Shown: positions 11,502-19,875 of the stretch, piece after piece
Position numbering within the stretch: the stretch's first letter is position 1
How the letters are laid out: each line of letters opens with the position of its first letter
Source: Achromobacter agilis
Lineage (GTDB): Bacteria > Pseudomonadota > Gammaproteobacteria > Burkholderiales > Burkholderiaceae_B
Length of the DNA stretch: 64,000 bases
NCBI RefSeq assembly: GCF_900496965.1
Contig: NZ_UFQB01000021.1
Location: 1 to 64,000 of the forward strand
Direction: 5' to 3'
The notes under the pieces: model-generated
The model's input: only the letters and a program-made list of their open reading frames with translations
Told to the model about the DNA's origin: nothing
Database searches by the model: none
Program-made: the position numbers and the translations under genes

Positions 11502-12686
11502 TCACCGCTGCTTCACCAGCGCCAGCGTGTGCTGGGCGATGATCAGTTCTTCATTGGTGCGGACCACGTAGACGCCGATGCGGCTGTCGTCGCTGGAAAT
11601 GCGGGGCCCGTGGCGGGCGTTGCGTTCCGGATCGAGCTTGATGCCCAGCCAGCCCCAATGTTCGCTGATCGCCTGGCGGATTTCGGCGGAGTTTTCCCCG
11701 ACGCCGGCGGTGAAGACGATGGCGTCGACGCCGTTCATCGCGCAGGCCAGCCCGATCATGCCTTCGGCCACGCGCCATGCGAAGTACTGCAGCGCCAGCT
11801 TGGCCGAGGGCGCGTCGCTGGCCAGCAGTTCGCGCATATCGTTGCTGATGCCCGACAGGCCCTTCATGCCGCAGTCGTGGTACAGCATGTGCTCGATTTC
11901 GTCGTGGCTCATGCCGCGTTCCATCATCCACAGCACGATGCCCGGGTCCAGGCGGCCGGGGCGCGTGCCCATGGGCAGGCCTTCCAGCGCCGTGAATCCC
12001 ATGGTGCTGTCTACGCTCTTGCCGTGGTGCATGGCGCAGGCGGAGACGCCCGAGCCCAGATGCGCGGCGATGATCTTGCCCATGGCGATGTCCGGCAGCG
12101 CCTGGCGCAGGCGCTGCGCGATGTATTCGTAGGACAGCCCGTGGAAGCCGTAGCGGCGCACCCCTTCCTGGTACAGGCGCTCGGGCAGCGCGTAGCGGTC
12201 GGCCACGTCGCAGTGGCTGCGGTGGAATGCGGTGTCGAAGCACGCCACCTGCGGGATCCAGGGCCGGCGTTCGCGGATGACACGGATCGGAGCCAGGTTG
12301 TTCGGCTGGTGCAGCGGCGCCAGCGGCGTGAAGGTATCCAGCTTTGCCAGGATTTCGTCGTCGACCAGCACCGGCTCGGACAGGTCGGGGCCGCCATGCA
12401 CCACCCGGTGCCCAACCGCCAGCGGCGCGCCGCCCAGGTGGCCGCTCAGCCAGGTGCCGACCACTTCCTGGGCGTTGGGCACGTCGGGCGCGTGGCTGGG
12501 CGAGATTTCTCGCTCGACCAGGGTCTGGCCGGCCGCGTCGCGCACCCGCAGCCTCGGCCGCGGGGTGCCGATGCCTTCAAGCTGGCCCCCCAGGCGCGGG
12601 GCAAGTTCCTGCGCGCCGTCGATGTCGTACAGATAGAACTTGATGCTGGAACTGCCGGCGTTGATGACGAGAATGGTGTCGGTCAT
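11502..12686 (-). CDS. ackA: Acetate kinase
   Basis: 394 residues. It interconverts acetyl phosphate + ADP and acetate + ATP. Family motifs are complete: LVINAGSSSIKF at the N-terminus, GHRVVHGGP, CFDTAFH (catalytic Asp), and FTAGVGENSAEIRQ near the C-terminus. The ATG at 12686 gives the MTDTILVIN start. It is the third gene of a minus-strand operon after the DUF3141 gene and the phosphotransacetylase-like gene, 86 bp downstream of the latter. The pairing suggests substrate-level phosphorylation from an acyl-CoA. Confidence 0.95.
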   Translation of the reverse strand: MTDTILVINAGSSSIKFYLYDIDGAQELAPRLGGQLEGIGTPRPRLRVRDAAGQTLVEREISPSHAPDVPNAQEVVGTWLSGHLGGAPLAVGHRVVHGGPDLSEPVLVDDEILAKLDTFTPLAPLHQPNNLAPIRVIRERRPWIPQVACFDTAFHRSHCDVADRYALPERLYQEGVRRYGFHGLSYEYIAQRLRQALPDIAMGKIIAAHLGSGVSACAMHHGKSVDSTMGFTALEGLPMGTRPGRLDPGIVLWMMERGMSHDEIEHMLYHDCGMKGLSGISNDMRELLASDAPSAKLALQYFAWRVAEGMIGLACAMNGVDAIVFTAGVGENSAEIRQAISEHWGWLGIKLDPERNARHGPRISSDDSRIGVYVVRTNEELIIAQHTLALVKQR

Positions 12687-12772
12687 GGCGCTGTGATTCC
12701 ACGTTGAGACAGGCCGCTTGAGCGCTCCCTTGAGGGAGGGCGCGTCGACGGGCAGGGGATGGATTCCATGCC

Positions 12773-13717
12773 TTAGGCCAGCGGGCGGGCTTGCTGCTGA
12801 TCCAGGTGGTGCGCGTAGATGGCCGCCACCGCGCACGAGGCCAGGCGCGACCGCGGGCTGTCGGCGCGGCTGGTCAGGATGATGGGCACGCGCGCGCCCA
12901 GCACGATGCCGGCCGCTTCCGCGTTGGCCAGGAAGGTCAGGTTCTTGGCCAGCATATTGCCGGCTTCCAGGTCCGGCACTACCAGCACCTGCGCGATCCC
13001 GGCGACCGGCGAATGGATGCCCTTGATGCGCGCTGCATCCGCGCTGATCGCGTTGTCCAGCGCCAGCGGGCCGTCCAGCAGTCCGCCGGTGATCTGGCCG
13101 CGATCGGCCATCTTGCATAGCGCCGCGGCTTCGATGGTGCCGGGAATGCTGGGCGTGACCTGTTCCACCGCCGACAGGATGGCGATGCGCGGCTCGCCCA
13201 GGCCCAGGCCGTGATGCAGGTCGATCACGTTGCGGATGATGTCGGCCTTGGTTTCCAGGTCCGGGAAGATGTTGATGGCGGCATCGGTGATGAACAGCGG
13301 CTCCGCGTAGGTCGGAACCTCCATGATGAACACGTGGCTGATGCGTCGGCCGCTGCGCAGCCCGGTGTCGCGCGCCACCACTTCATGCATGAGTTCGTCG
13401 GTGTGCAGGCTGCCCTTCATCAGCAGCGTGGCCTCGCCGTTGCGCACCAGGGCGACCGCGCGTTCGGCGGCCGCGTGGCTGTGCGGCGCGTCGACGATAC
13501 GGGCGTTGCCCAGGTCCAGCCCATGCTGGGCGGCCGTGGCGCGGATCTTGAGTTCCGGGCCCACCAGGATCGGCTGCAACAGGCCCAGGTCGCGGGCCTG
13601 CAGCGCTGACGATAGCGAGGGCTCGTCGCAGGGGTGGGCGATGGCGCATTGCGCGGGCGCCAGCGTCTGCGCGCGGGCGATGAGCTTGTCGTAGTGAGAG
13701 GACGCGGGCAGGGTCAT
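12773..13717 (-). CDS. Phosphate acetyl/butyryltransferase family protein
   Basis: 314 residues, close to the single-domain Pta and Ptb enzymes that exchange CoA for phosphate on acyl-CoA. Recognisable segments are LLMKGSLHTDELMHEV, FITDAAINIFPDLETKADI, GPLALDNAISADAA and AGNMLAKNLTFLANAEAAGIVLGA. The last is closer to phosphate butyryltransferases and to the Pta part of enoyl-CoA hydratase/Pta fusions than to E. coli Pta. The ATG at 13717 overlaps the previous stop as TGATG; a GTG lies one codon earlier. It very probably feeds acyl phosphate to the kinase encoded downstream. Acyl chain preference (C2 or C4) cannot be read from the sequence. Confidence 0.88.
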   Translation of the reverse strand: MTLPASSHYDKLIARAQTLAPAQCAIAHPCDEPSLSSALQARDLGLLQPILVGPELKIRATAAQHGLDLGNARIVDAPHSHAAAERAVALVRNGEATLLMKGSLHTDELMHEVVARDTGLRSGRRISHVFIMEVPTYAEPLFITDAAINIFPDLETKADIIRNVIDLHHGLGLGEPRIAILSAVEQVTPSIPGTIEAAALCKMADRGQITGGLLDGPLALDNAISADAARIKGIHSPVAGIAQVLVVPDLEAGNMLAKNLTFLANAEAAGIVLGARVPIILTSRADSPRSRLASCAVAAIYAHHLDQQQARPLA

Positions 13718-16107
13718 CACGAGGCCGTCTTGGTGGATTTGCGCGCCGGGCGCGCGGGCGCCTTGGCGGCGCCGCGCTTGGCGCCGGCGGGCGAGGCCGC
13801 CTGCACGGGCTTGGCGGCTGCGGCGGCGGGCGGCTTGCTCTTGGCGGCAGCCGCTCGCGCCGGCTTGCGGGCAGGCGATTTGGCCGGCGCTCTGGCAGGG
13901 GCCGGCGCCAGCGCCTGTTCGCGCTTCTGCGCGCGGCGTTCGGCGGATTCGAAGATCCGTTCCATCTCGGCCAGGCTTTCGCGCGCCGCTTCGCTCAGTG
14001 GCTCGGCGGCTTCCAGCACGCGCTTCATGGTGTCCAGCGTTTCGCGGATGGCGGCGGCCGGCGAGTCTTCGAGCAGGCGCGGCATGGCCTGGATGGCGGC
14101 GGCGGAATCCATCGTCATCATGAGGGCCTGGTCGCGCGTGGTGTCCTTGAATTCCTGCAGGGTCAGGGCGTTGCCGGACTCCGCGCGCATTTTGCGGATC
14201 AGCGCGAAGCTGCGCTCGTCCAGGCCGCCTTCGGCACCCGACACGTACAGCAGCATCCGGATCGCGGCGACGCGCAGGCCGCCGGTCTGCAGCAGCGAGC
14301 GCAGTTCCGCCGCGCGTTCTTCCATGAAGCGGCGGTGTTCGGGCGATACGCCGGGGTGCTTGCGCGGCGGGCCGGAGCGCGCGCCCTGGCCGGCCAGGTC
14401 TTGCACGAGGGGCGAGCCGTACACGCCCATGAAGGTGCGTTCGTCGGCCGAATCGCGCAGCTCCTGCCAGATGTTCAGGCTAGTCTCGATCAGGTTCGAG
14501 AACATTTCCTGCGCGATCAGGAAGGGGTTGGAGGGCGAGACCGACTGACGGTGCTCGCGCACGTGTTCCGCCACCTGGGCGATCGGCGCGATCATGGGAT
14601 TGCGGTCGGAAATGAGCTCATAGGGCAGGCGCAGCGGATGCAGGCGCTGGGCCCATTCCGCGGATTGCGGCGTCACCATGGCGCGCACCCAGGGCTGCAT
14701 GAAACTGCGGTACATGCCCAGGTTGATGTCGGAGATCCGGGCGACGGCGGCAAAGCGGCGGTCGTCCTCTTCCTTGCGGTCCACTATGGCGCGCACGTCG
14801 TCCAGACTGCGCTGCTCGAACGACAGCACGTAGTTGCCGTAGGCCAGGTCCGCGTTCGGCGTATCGGGCGTCTTGTCGGCGATCTCGGCCTGGTAGATGC
14901 CCGGCGGCAGCACATCGATCATGTCGATGTTGGACGTGAACTCCTGGTGTTCCTTGCGGGCCACGCTGCCGGACACAAAGATGCCCAGGTGGCCGATGCT
15001 TTCGTGCACGGCGTAGACGATGGTCTGGCCGTGGGCCAGCACTTCGGCTTCGTCCTGGTACAGGTCGGGAATCCAGCCCAGCGCCTGCGGCGGAGGCGTG
15101 ATGTTGTCGCCCTTGGAGCAGAACACCACGATGGGCGAACGAATGTTGCGCAGGTCGATGCGGATGCCGTCGGACGTCACGAGGCCGGCGGTTGCGAGGC
15201 GGTTGCCGACGAAGAGATTGTCGACGATGTACTGGATTTCGGGGCCGTTCAGGAAGACGTGGCCGCCCCACCATTTCTCGAAGCTCAGATAGCGCGCGGA
15301 CTCGGTATCCACCTTGGAGTACAGGTTGTACTGCTTGGACCAGAGCGTATTCGCCGGATTCAGGTTTTCGAAGTTCTGTACCAGCCAGGCGCCGTCGAAC
15401 TTGCCGTTGCCCAGGTCGCTGGTCAGCGCGGTGAGCCAGCTGCCGCCCAGCAGGCCGCCGGCATAGCGCATGGGGTTCATGCCGCGCCAGCCTGCCCAGT
15501 ACGACAGCGGGGCGCCGGCGACGATGATCGGGCCGAACAGCTCGGGACGGACCGCGGCGGTCATCATGATCTGCCAGCCCGCCTGGCAATTGGCCACCAC
15601 CACCGGCTTGCCCTCGGCGTTGGGGTGCAGCGCGATGATTTCTTCCAGGAAGCGCGCCTCGGCCATCATCACGTCTTCGACGGTCTGGGTGGGCATGGGC
15701 TGCGGCAGGAAGGTCGCGAAATAGCAGGGATGCCCCGCCCGCACGGCCACGCCGATTTCGCTTTCAGGCTTGAAGCCGCCGATGCCGGGGCCGTGCCCGG
15801 CGCGCGGGTCCACGACCAGGAAGGGGCGCTTGATCGGGTCCGTTTCCACGCCCTCGGGCGGCTTGATGCGCAGCAGGCCGTAGTTGACGGGGCGCGGCAG
15901 GCAGCGGCCGTCCAGCACCAGTTCGAATTCCATGCTCAGCACGTTCGGGGCGCGCTTGGCCATGTGGTCGTGATATTGATTGCCGCGCTGGCGCATCACG
16001 TCGGCGTAAAGCACGCCGCGCTGCCAGGCGTCCACTGCGTACTCATAGGCGGCCGTCCAGGGGTTGAAGGACGGAGCGGGGATGCGATCGTTGCCGGATC
16101 CGGCCAT
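13717..16107 (-). CDS. DUF3141 protein, PHA-synthase-like alpha/beta hydrolase with basic C-terminal tail
   Basis: 796 residues. The family is annotated as related to poly(3-hydroxyalkanoate) synthase. The nucleophile elbow reads VVVANCQAGWQ with Cys174 where lipases have Ser, as in PhaC. Candidate triad partners are the Asp in CSKGDNITPPPQALGW and the His in ESIGHLGIF. The last 70 or so residues are almost only Ala, Lys, Pro and Arg (PARAPAKSPARKPARAAAAK), like the histone-H1-like tails of phasin/PhaF proteins. AAGGAG precedes the ATG at 16107. It leads the operon with the Pta-like gene and ackA, as I recall for this family elsewhere. Whether it makes, degrades or binds polyester is unproven. 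Confidence 0.82.
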   Translation of the reverse strand: MAGSGNDRIPAPSFNPWTAAYEYAVDAWQRGVLYADVMRQRGNQYHDHMAKRAPNVLSMEFELVLDGRCLPRPVNYGLLRIKPPEGVETDPIKRPFLVVDPRAGHGPGIGGFKPESEIGVAVRAGHPCYFATFLPQPMPTQTVEDVMMAEARFLEEIIALHPNAEGKPVVVANCQAGWQIMMTAAVRPELFGPIIVAGAPLSYWAGWRGMNPMRYAGGLLGGSWLTALTSDLGNGKFDGAWLVQNFENLNPANTLWSKQYNLYSKVDTESARYLSFEKWWGGHVFLNGPEIQYIVDNLFVGNRLATAGLVTSDGIRIDLRNIRSPIVVFCSKGDNITPPPQALGWIPDLYQDEAEVLAHGQTIVYAVHESIGHLGIFVSGSVARKEHQEFTSNIDMIDVLPPGIYQAEIADKTPDTPNADLAYGNYVLSFEQRSLDDVRAIVDRKEEDDRRFAAVARISDINLGMYRSFMQPWVRAMVTPQSAEWAQRLHPLRLPYELISDRNPMIAPIAQVAEHVREHRQSVSPSNPFLIAQEMFSNLIETSLNIWQELRDSADERTFMGVYGSPLVQDLAGQGARSGPPRKHPGVSPEHRRFMEERAAELRSLLQTGGLRVAAIRMLLYVSGAEGGLDERSFALIRKMRAESGNALTLQEFKDTTRDQALMMTMDSAAAIQAMPRLLEDSPAAAIRETLDTMKRVLEAAEPLSEAARESLAEMERIFESAERRAQKREQALAPAPARAPAKSPARKPARAAAAKSKPPAAAAAKPVQAASPAGAKRGAAKAPARPARKSTKTAS

Positions 16108-16186
16108 GGCGATCTCCTTGTAGTAGCTTCCGGCGGCGGTAGCCGCCAGGCCGATTCCGAGTGGAACCGGCCAGGTTGACCTCCCT

Positions 16187-16218
16187 ATTACACCGCAACT
16201 AATGTTGCGCTGCAACAT
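16187..16218 (-). promoter_or_regulatory. Promoter of the DUF3141 operon overlapped by a TGTTGC-N3-GCAACA palindrome
   Basis: Read on the minus strand, -35 TTGCAG (16210-16215) and -10 TGTAAT (16187-16192) are separated by exactly 17 bp. The palindrome ATGTTGC-GCT-GCAACAT (16202-16218) covers the -35 box. From memory, TGTTGC-N3-GCAACA resembles sites bound by PhaR, the PHB-responsive repressor of Burkholderiales, which would suit a PHA-synthase-like gene. The distance to the ATG is about 80 bp. Confidence 0.55.
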
Positions 16219-16294
16219 CGAGGGGATTGATCGCCGTCAAACCGGCCGGATTTGCTTGTCCCTTTTTGGATTCCGGCTTTGCCGGCGGCCGGGT

Positions 16295-16699
16295 TCAGGC
16301 CGGATCGTGGCAGACGGCTTCAATGCGGTTGCCGGCGGGGTCAAGCAGGAAGGCCGCGTAGTAATGCGGGTGGTAATGCTCGCGCAGGCCCGGCGCGCCT
16401 TCGTCGCGCCCGCCATGCGCCAGGCCGGCGGCATGGAACGCGTCGACGGCGGCGCGGCTGGCCGCCTTGAAGCACCAGTGGCGGCGCGCGCCGGCGGCGG
16501 CATCGACGGCCGCGCCGGTGGCGAATACGGAAAGATAGCTGTGCTGGGGGCTGCCGGGCCGGCAGCGCTCGCCGTAGCCGAGCGCGTCGGGGCGGTCATA
16601 GACCTTGGCCGCGCCCAGCGCCCGCATGACGGCATCGTAGAAGGGCCGGGCGGCGTCGAGGCCGGGCACGGTGATGGAAACGTGATCCAGCAGCTGCAT
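16295..16699 (-). CDS. VOC-family protein (glyoxalase/dioxygenase fold)
   Basis: 134 residues with two beta-alpha-beta-beta-beta units. Likely metal ligands are His6 (LLDHVSITV), the central His in ARRHWCFKA and the Glu in DPAGNRIEAVCHD. An additional His-rich stretch, REHYHPHYYAAF, is typical of small glyoxalase/bleomycin-resistance-like proteins of this subgroup. The substrate is unknown. It is downstream of the GST gene on the same strand, 27 bp apart, so the two may be cotranscribed and work on electrophiles. Confidence 0.85.
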   Translation of the reverse strand: MQLLDHVSITVPGLDAARPFYDAVMRALGAAKVYDRPDALGYGERCRPGSPQHSYLSVFATGAAVDAAAGARRHWCFKAASRAAVDAFHAAGLAHGGRDEGAPGLREHYHPHYYAAFLLDPAGNRIEAVCHDPA

Positions 16700-16726
16700 C
16701 GTCGCCTCCGCGGGAATGAACCAGGA

Positions 16727-17362
16727 TCAGGCGCGCGCGGCGGCGTTGTGCTCCAGCCATTTCTGGACGGAGGGCCGCTGCCACTGCCCATCGGCATAGG
16801 CGCGCAAGGGGGCCGGCAGATCGTCCAGGGACAGCCGCTTGAGCATGACCGCCAGGTCCGTGTCCGCGATGCACCAGTCGCCGAACAGACAGGCCTGGCC
16901 CGCGCCCACCAGGCTCTCCGCCACCCGGATGAGCTTGGCCGCGGCGGCATGGGCGGCGTCGGACAGCGGCTGGCCGGCCGCGCCGTAGAACACGGTTTCG
17001 GTGGGGCGTTCCTGGCGCAGGGCGGCCAGGTCGCTGCGCAGCCAGGCCTGCAACTGGCGGGCCCGGGCGCGCGCGCGGACGTCGCGGGGATACAGGGCCG
17101 CATGCGCGGGCGCGGGGAAGGCCTCGTCCAGGTATTCGGCGATGGCGCTGGATTCGGTCAGGTGGAAATCCTGGTGCGTCAGCGCGGGCACCCGGGATGT
17201 CAGTGCGCGCGCCTGGTAAGGCTGCATGCGCTGTTCGCCCACTTCGAGGTCGATCGGGCGGACCTCGAACGGCAACTGTTTTTCGGTCAGCGCCACATAG
17301 GCCGACATGGCGTAGGGGCTGAGGAACAGGGAATCGACGTATAGCGTAATCGGGGCGCCCAA
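16727..17362 (-). CDS. yfcF: Glutathione S-transferase family protein (YfcF-like)
   Basis: 211 residues from a TTG start at 17362, which is preceded by GGAGA. No ATG occurs before the conserved start GAPITLYVDSLFLSPYAMS. The thioredoxin-like N-domain has the cis-Pro region SRVPALTHQDFHLTESSAIAEYL-type glutathione site, and the helical C-domain follows from residue 85. The active-site Ser in SLFLSPYA fits YfcF-type enzymes. It conjugates or reduces with glutathione; the in vivo substrate is unknown. The TTG start is inferred; an internal ATG (MSAYVALTE) would remove the glutathione site. Confidence 0.8.
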   Translation of the reverse strand: MGAPITLYVDSLFLSPYAMSAYVALTEKQLPFEVRPIDLEVGEQRMQPYQARALTSRVPALTHQDFHLTESSAIAEYLDEAFPAPAHAALYPRDVRARARARQLQAWLRSDLAALRQERPTETVFYGAAGQPLSDAAHAAAAKLIRVAESLVGAGQACLFGDWCIADTDLAVMLKRLSLDDLPAPLRAYADGQWQRPSVQKWLEHNAAARA

Positions 17363-17469
17363 GTGTGATCTCCGGTCAGGCGGGTAGTGGCTGGCGGCAG
17401 GGCCCCGCGACGCAAGGCCCCGCATGGGAAAGGGTAACGCAACTGCCGTCCGCCTGTCGCGCGGGGGCG

Positions 17470-17799
17470 TCAATCCACGATAAAGAGCTTCGCGCCCGTG
17501 GCGGTGGAGGAACGGTGCGGCTCGGCCTGGTCCGCGACCTGATAGCTCATGCCGGGCGTCAGCACGAACTGGCGGCCGTCTTCGAGTTCGGTGTGGAGCT
17601 CGCCTTCCAGGCAGAAAAGGATGTGGCCCTTGCTGCACCAGTGGTCGGCCAGGTAGCCGGGGGTGTATTCCACCATGCGCACTCGCAGGTCGCCGAACTG
17701 CCGGGTCCGCCAATAGGCCATGCCGGTCTCGCCGGCGTGTTCGGTGCGTTCCACCTCGGACCAGTCGGTGGTGCCGAAGGGGATGTTGCTCATCTTCAT
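17470..17799 (-). CDS. DHCW-motif cupin-fold protein
   Basis: 109 residues, one cupin barrel. The motif ADHWCSKGHILFCLEGEL corresponds to the conserved Asp-His-Trp-Cys patch for which the family is named, and supplies His residues for metal binding. The second cupin motif is LTPGMSYQVAD. No signal peptide. A second ATG two codons in is an alternative start. The function of the family is not known to me. It lies alone between a GST gene and a GNAT gene on the same strand. Confidence 0.82.
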   Translation of the reverse strand: MKMSNIPFGTTDWSEVERTEHAGETGMAYWRTRQFGDLRVRMVEYTPGYLADHWCSKGHILFCLEGELHTELEDGRQFVLTPGMSYQVADQAEPHRSSTATGAKLFIVD

Positions 17800-17861
17800 G
17801 ATTGATCCTGCGTCGTGGTCCGGACGGCGCCGTCCGGCAAAAAAACAGATACTACGCTACC

Positions 17862-18347
17862 TCAGGCAGCCAGCTTCTTCTGCCAGAACATGGCGCGGCC
17901 CGTGGCGTCGTCGAGCGCGTAGCCCTCGAAGCCGAGCTTGCGGTACAGGCCCTGGGCCACCGCGTTGCCTTCCAGCACTTCCAGGGTGATCTTGCAGCAG
18001 CCCAGGCGGCGCGCGCGGTCTTCCAGCGCGGATAGCAGGGCCTTGCCCACGCCCAGGCCCTGAAACCGGGGAGACACGCCGAGGTCGTGCAGATTGACGA
18101 GCGGGCGGCAGGCGAAGGTGGAGAAGCCTTCGATGTAGATCGCCACACCGGCGGCTTCGCCGTCGACCCTGGCCAGCAGGGCATGGGCGGCGGGGCGGCG
18201 GGCCAGTTCGGCGATGAGGTTCTGCCGCGCGTAGTCGGACAGCGGCGCGCTGCCGCCCATCGGGCCGCTGGCGTATTCGTCTAGCATGGCCAGCACCTGG
18301 CGGCCGTGTTCGGAGTTGTTGAAGTCGACGTCGATAATTTCCAGCAC
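17862..18347 (-). CDS. GNAT-family N-acetyltransferase
   Basis: 161 residues. The acetyl-CoA pyrophosphate loop RFQGLGVGKALL (Q/R-x-x-G-x-G/A type) is preceded by LHDLGVSP and followed by LEVLEGNAVAQGLYRKLGFE, the classical GNAT motifs A and B. The acceptor is unknown. The gene starts about 200 bp from the divergently transcribed cbpA. Confidence 0.9.
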   Translation of the reverse strand: MLEIIDVDFNNSEHGRQVLAMLDEYASGPMGGSAPLSDYARQNLIAELARRPAAHALLARVDGEAAGVAIYIEGFSTFACRPLVNLHDLGVSPRFQGLGVGKALLSALEDRARRLGCCKITLEVLEGNAVAQGLYRKLGFEGYALDDATGRAMFWQKKLAA

Positions 18348-18547
18348 GATCGTTCCTGTGGGGGCTTGTCCGTTCCGCGCGGCGGGCCGAGGGTTCCGGG
18401 CCGCTGCGGCAACCGGACATTATGCGCGATGCATCCGGCTTGGCAAGGCGCATTGAAAAAACGGTCCGCAACCCCTATCTTCTTGATATTCAAGACCGAA
18501 TCCCGGCGCGATCCGGGGGCGGCCGCAACCCTTGCAAAGGGCGAAAC

Positions 18548-19495
18548 ATGGAGTTCAAGGACTACTACAGCATTCTGGGCGTGGAACGGGGCGCTTCCGA
18601 AGACGAGATCCGGCGGGCCTACCGCAAGCTCGCGCGCAAGTATCACCCCGATGTCAGCAAGGAAAAGGACGCCGAGACGCGCATGCGCGACGTCAACGAA
18701 GCCTATGACGTGCTGCGCGACCAGGAAAAGCGCCTGGCCTACGACAACCTGGCCGCGGGCGTGTCGTCCGAAGGCAGCTTCCAGCCGCCGCCAGGCTGGG
18801 ACGAGGGTTTCGAGTTCCATCGCGGCGCGGCGCCTGGCGAAGAAGCGCAGTTCAGCGAGTTCTTTTCGTCGCTGTTCGGCGGACGCGGCCGCCACGGCGG
18901 CGCGCAGCGGCAGCAGCAGGAATTCCGCGCGCGTGGCGAAGACCACCATGCCGCGATCGAGGTGGACCTCGAAGACGCGCTCAAGGGCGCCACGCGCGAC
19001 ATCAGCCTGCGTTCCATGAAGATCGACGGCGAAGGGCGTCCGCAGATGCAGACCCGCACGCTTAGCGTGCGGATTCCGGCCGGCGTGCGCGAAGGCCAGT
19101 ACATCCGGCTGGCGGGGCAGGGCATGCCCGGCTACGGCGGCGGCGAGAACGGCGATCTCTACCTGGAAATCCGCTTCAAGCCGCACCCGCAGTACCGCGC
19201 CGACGGCCGCGACCTCTATATGACGCTGCCTGTCGCCCCCTGGGAGGCCGCGCTGGGCGCCAGCGTCAAGACGCCGACGCCGGGCGGCACGGTCGAAGTC
19301 ACGATCCCGTCGGGCTCCGGCAACGGCCGCAAGCTGCGGCTGCGCGGGCGCGGCATTCCGGGCGACCCGGCGGGAGATCTTTACCTGGTGCTGGACCTGG
19401 TGCTGCCGCCCGCCGACAGCGAGGCCGCCAAGGCGGCCTATCGGAAGCTGCAGCAGGATCTGCCTTTCAATCCGCGGCGCCACCTGGGGGTCTGA
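18548..19495 (+). CDS. cbpA: DnaJ-family co-chaperone CbpA
   Basis: 315 residues. It is a curved-DNA-binding J-protein that stimulates DnaK. The J domain occupies residues 1-70 with HPD at 33-35; a Gly/Arg/Gln-rich linker (FGGRGRHGG) and two beta-sandwich substrate domains follow (EVDLEDALKGATRDISL, VRIPAGVREGQYIRLAGQG, RLRGRGIPGDPAGDLYLV). The zinc-finger domain of DnaJ is absent, which separates CbpA from DnaJ. The ATG at 18548 is preceded by AAAGGG. cbpM follows 2 bp after the stop, as in E. coli. Confidence 0.94.
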   Translation: MEFKDYYSILGVERGASEDEIRRAYRKLARKYHPDVSKEKDAETRMRDVNEAYDVLRDQEKRLAYDNLAAGVSSEGSFQPPPGWDEGFEFHRGAAPGEEAQFSEFFSSLFGGRGRHGGAQRQQQEFRARGEDHHAAIEVDLEDALKGATRDISLRSMKIDGEGRPQMQTRTLSVRIPAGVREGQYIRLAGQGMPGYGGGENGDLYLEIRFKPHPQYRADGRDLYMTLPVAPWEAALGASVKTPTPGGTVEVTIPSGSGNGRKLRLRGRGIPGDPAGDLYLVLDLVLPPADSEAAKAAYRKLQQDLPFNPRRHLGV

Positions 19496-19497
19496 CC

Positions 19498-19815
19498 ATG
19501 AAGAAGCTTGTCATTACCAGCGCCACCGTCGTGGGCAAAACGCAACCCCTGAGCGCCGACGACCTGGCCCGCGCCTGCGGCCAGGAAGTGGAATGGATCG
19601 TCCGGCTGGTCGAAGTCGGCATCGTCAACGCCAGCGGACGCCGGCCCGCGGAATGGCGCTTCTACAGCGTGGACCTGCAGCGCGCGCTGGACGCCCGGCG
19701 CCTGGAGCGGGATTTTGGCGCGAGCTTGGACGCGGCGGCGCTGATCCTGGACCTGAGCCAGGAGGTCCGGCGCCTGAAGGCGCAATTGCGCGTGCTGGGC
19801 GCCGACGAGACGTAG
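19498..19815 (+). CDS. cbpM: Chaperone modulator CbpM
   Basis: 105 residues. In E. coli CbpM binds the J domain of CbpA and inhibits both its co-chaperone and DNA-binding activity. The N-terminal MerR-like helix-turn-helix region (ADDLARACGQEVEWIVRLVEVGIV) and the C-terminal coiled coil (ILDLSQEVRRLKAQLRVL) fit the family. Its position directly after cbpA supports the call and suggests translational coupling, so inhibitor and target are made together. Confidence 0.92.
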   Translation: MKKLVITSATVVGKTQPLSADDLARACGQEVEWIVRLVEVGIVNASGRRPAEWRFYSVDLQRALDARRLERDFGASLDAAALILDLSQEVRRLKAQLRVLGADET

Positions 19816-19875
19816 CCGCCCCAGGCGGATGGGTAAACTAGCCGCTTGCCGCAACACGGAACAAGCGAAATCCCC

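Noticed and set aside
14335-16179. A 614-codon frame antisense to the DUF3141 gene
   Set aside because: His/Gly/Ala-rich composition with no motif; the opposite frame carries the conserved hydrolase.
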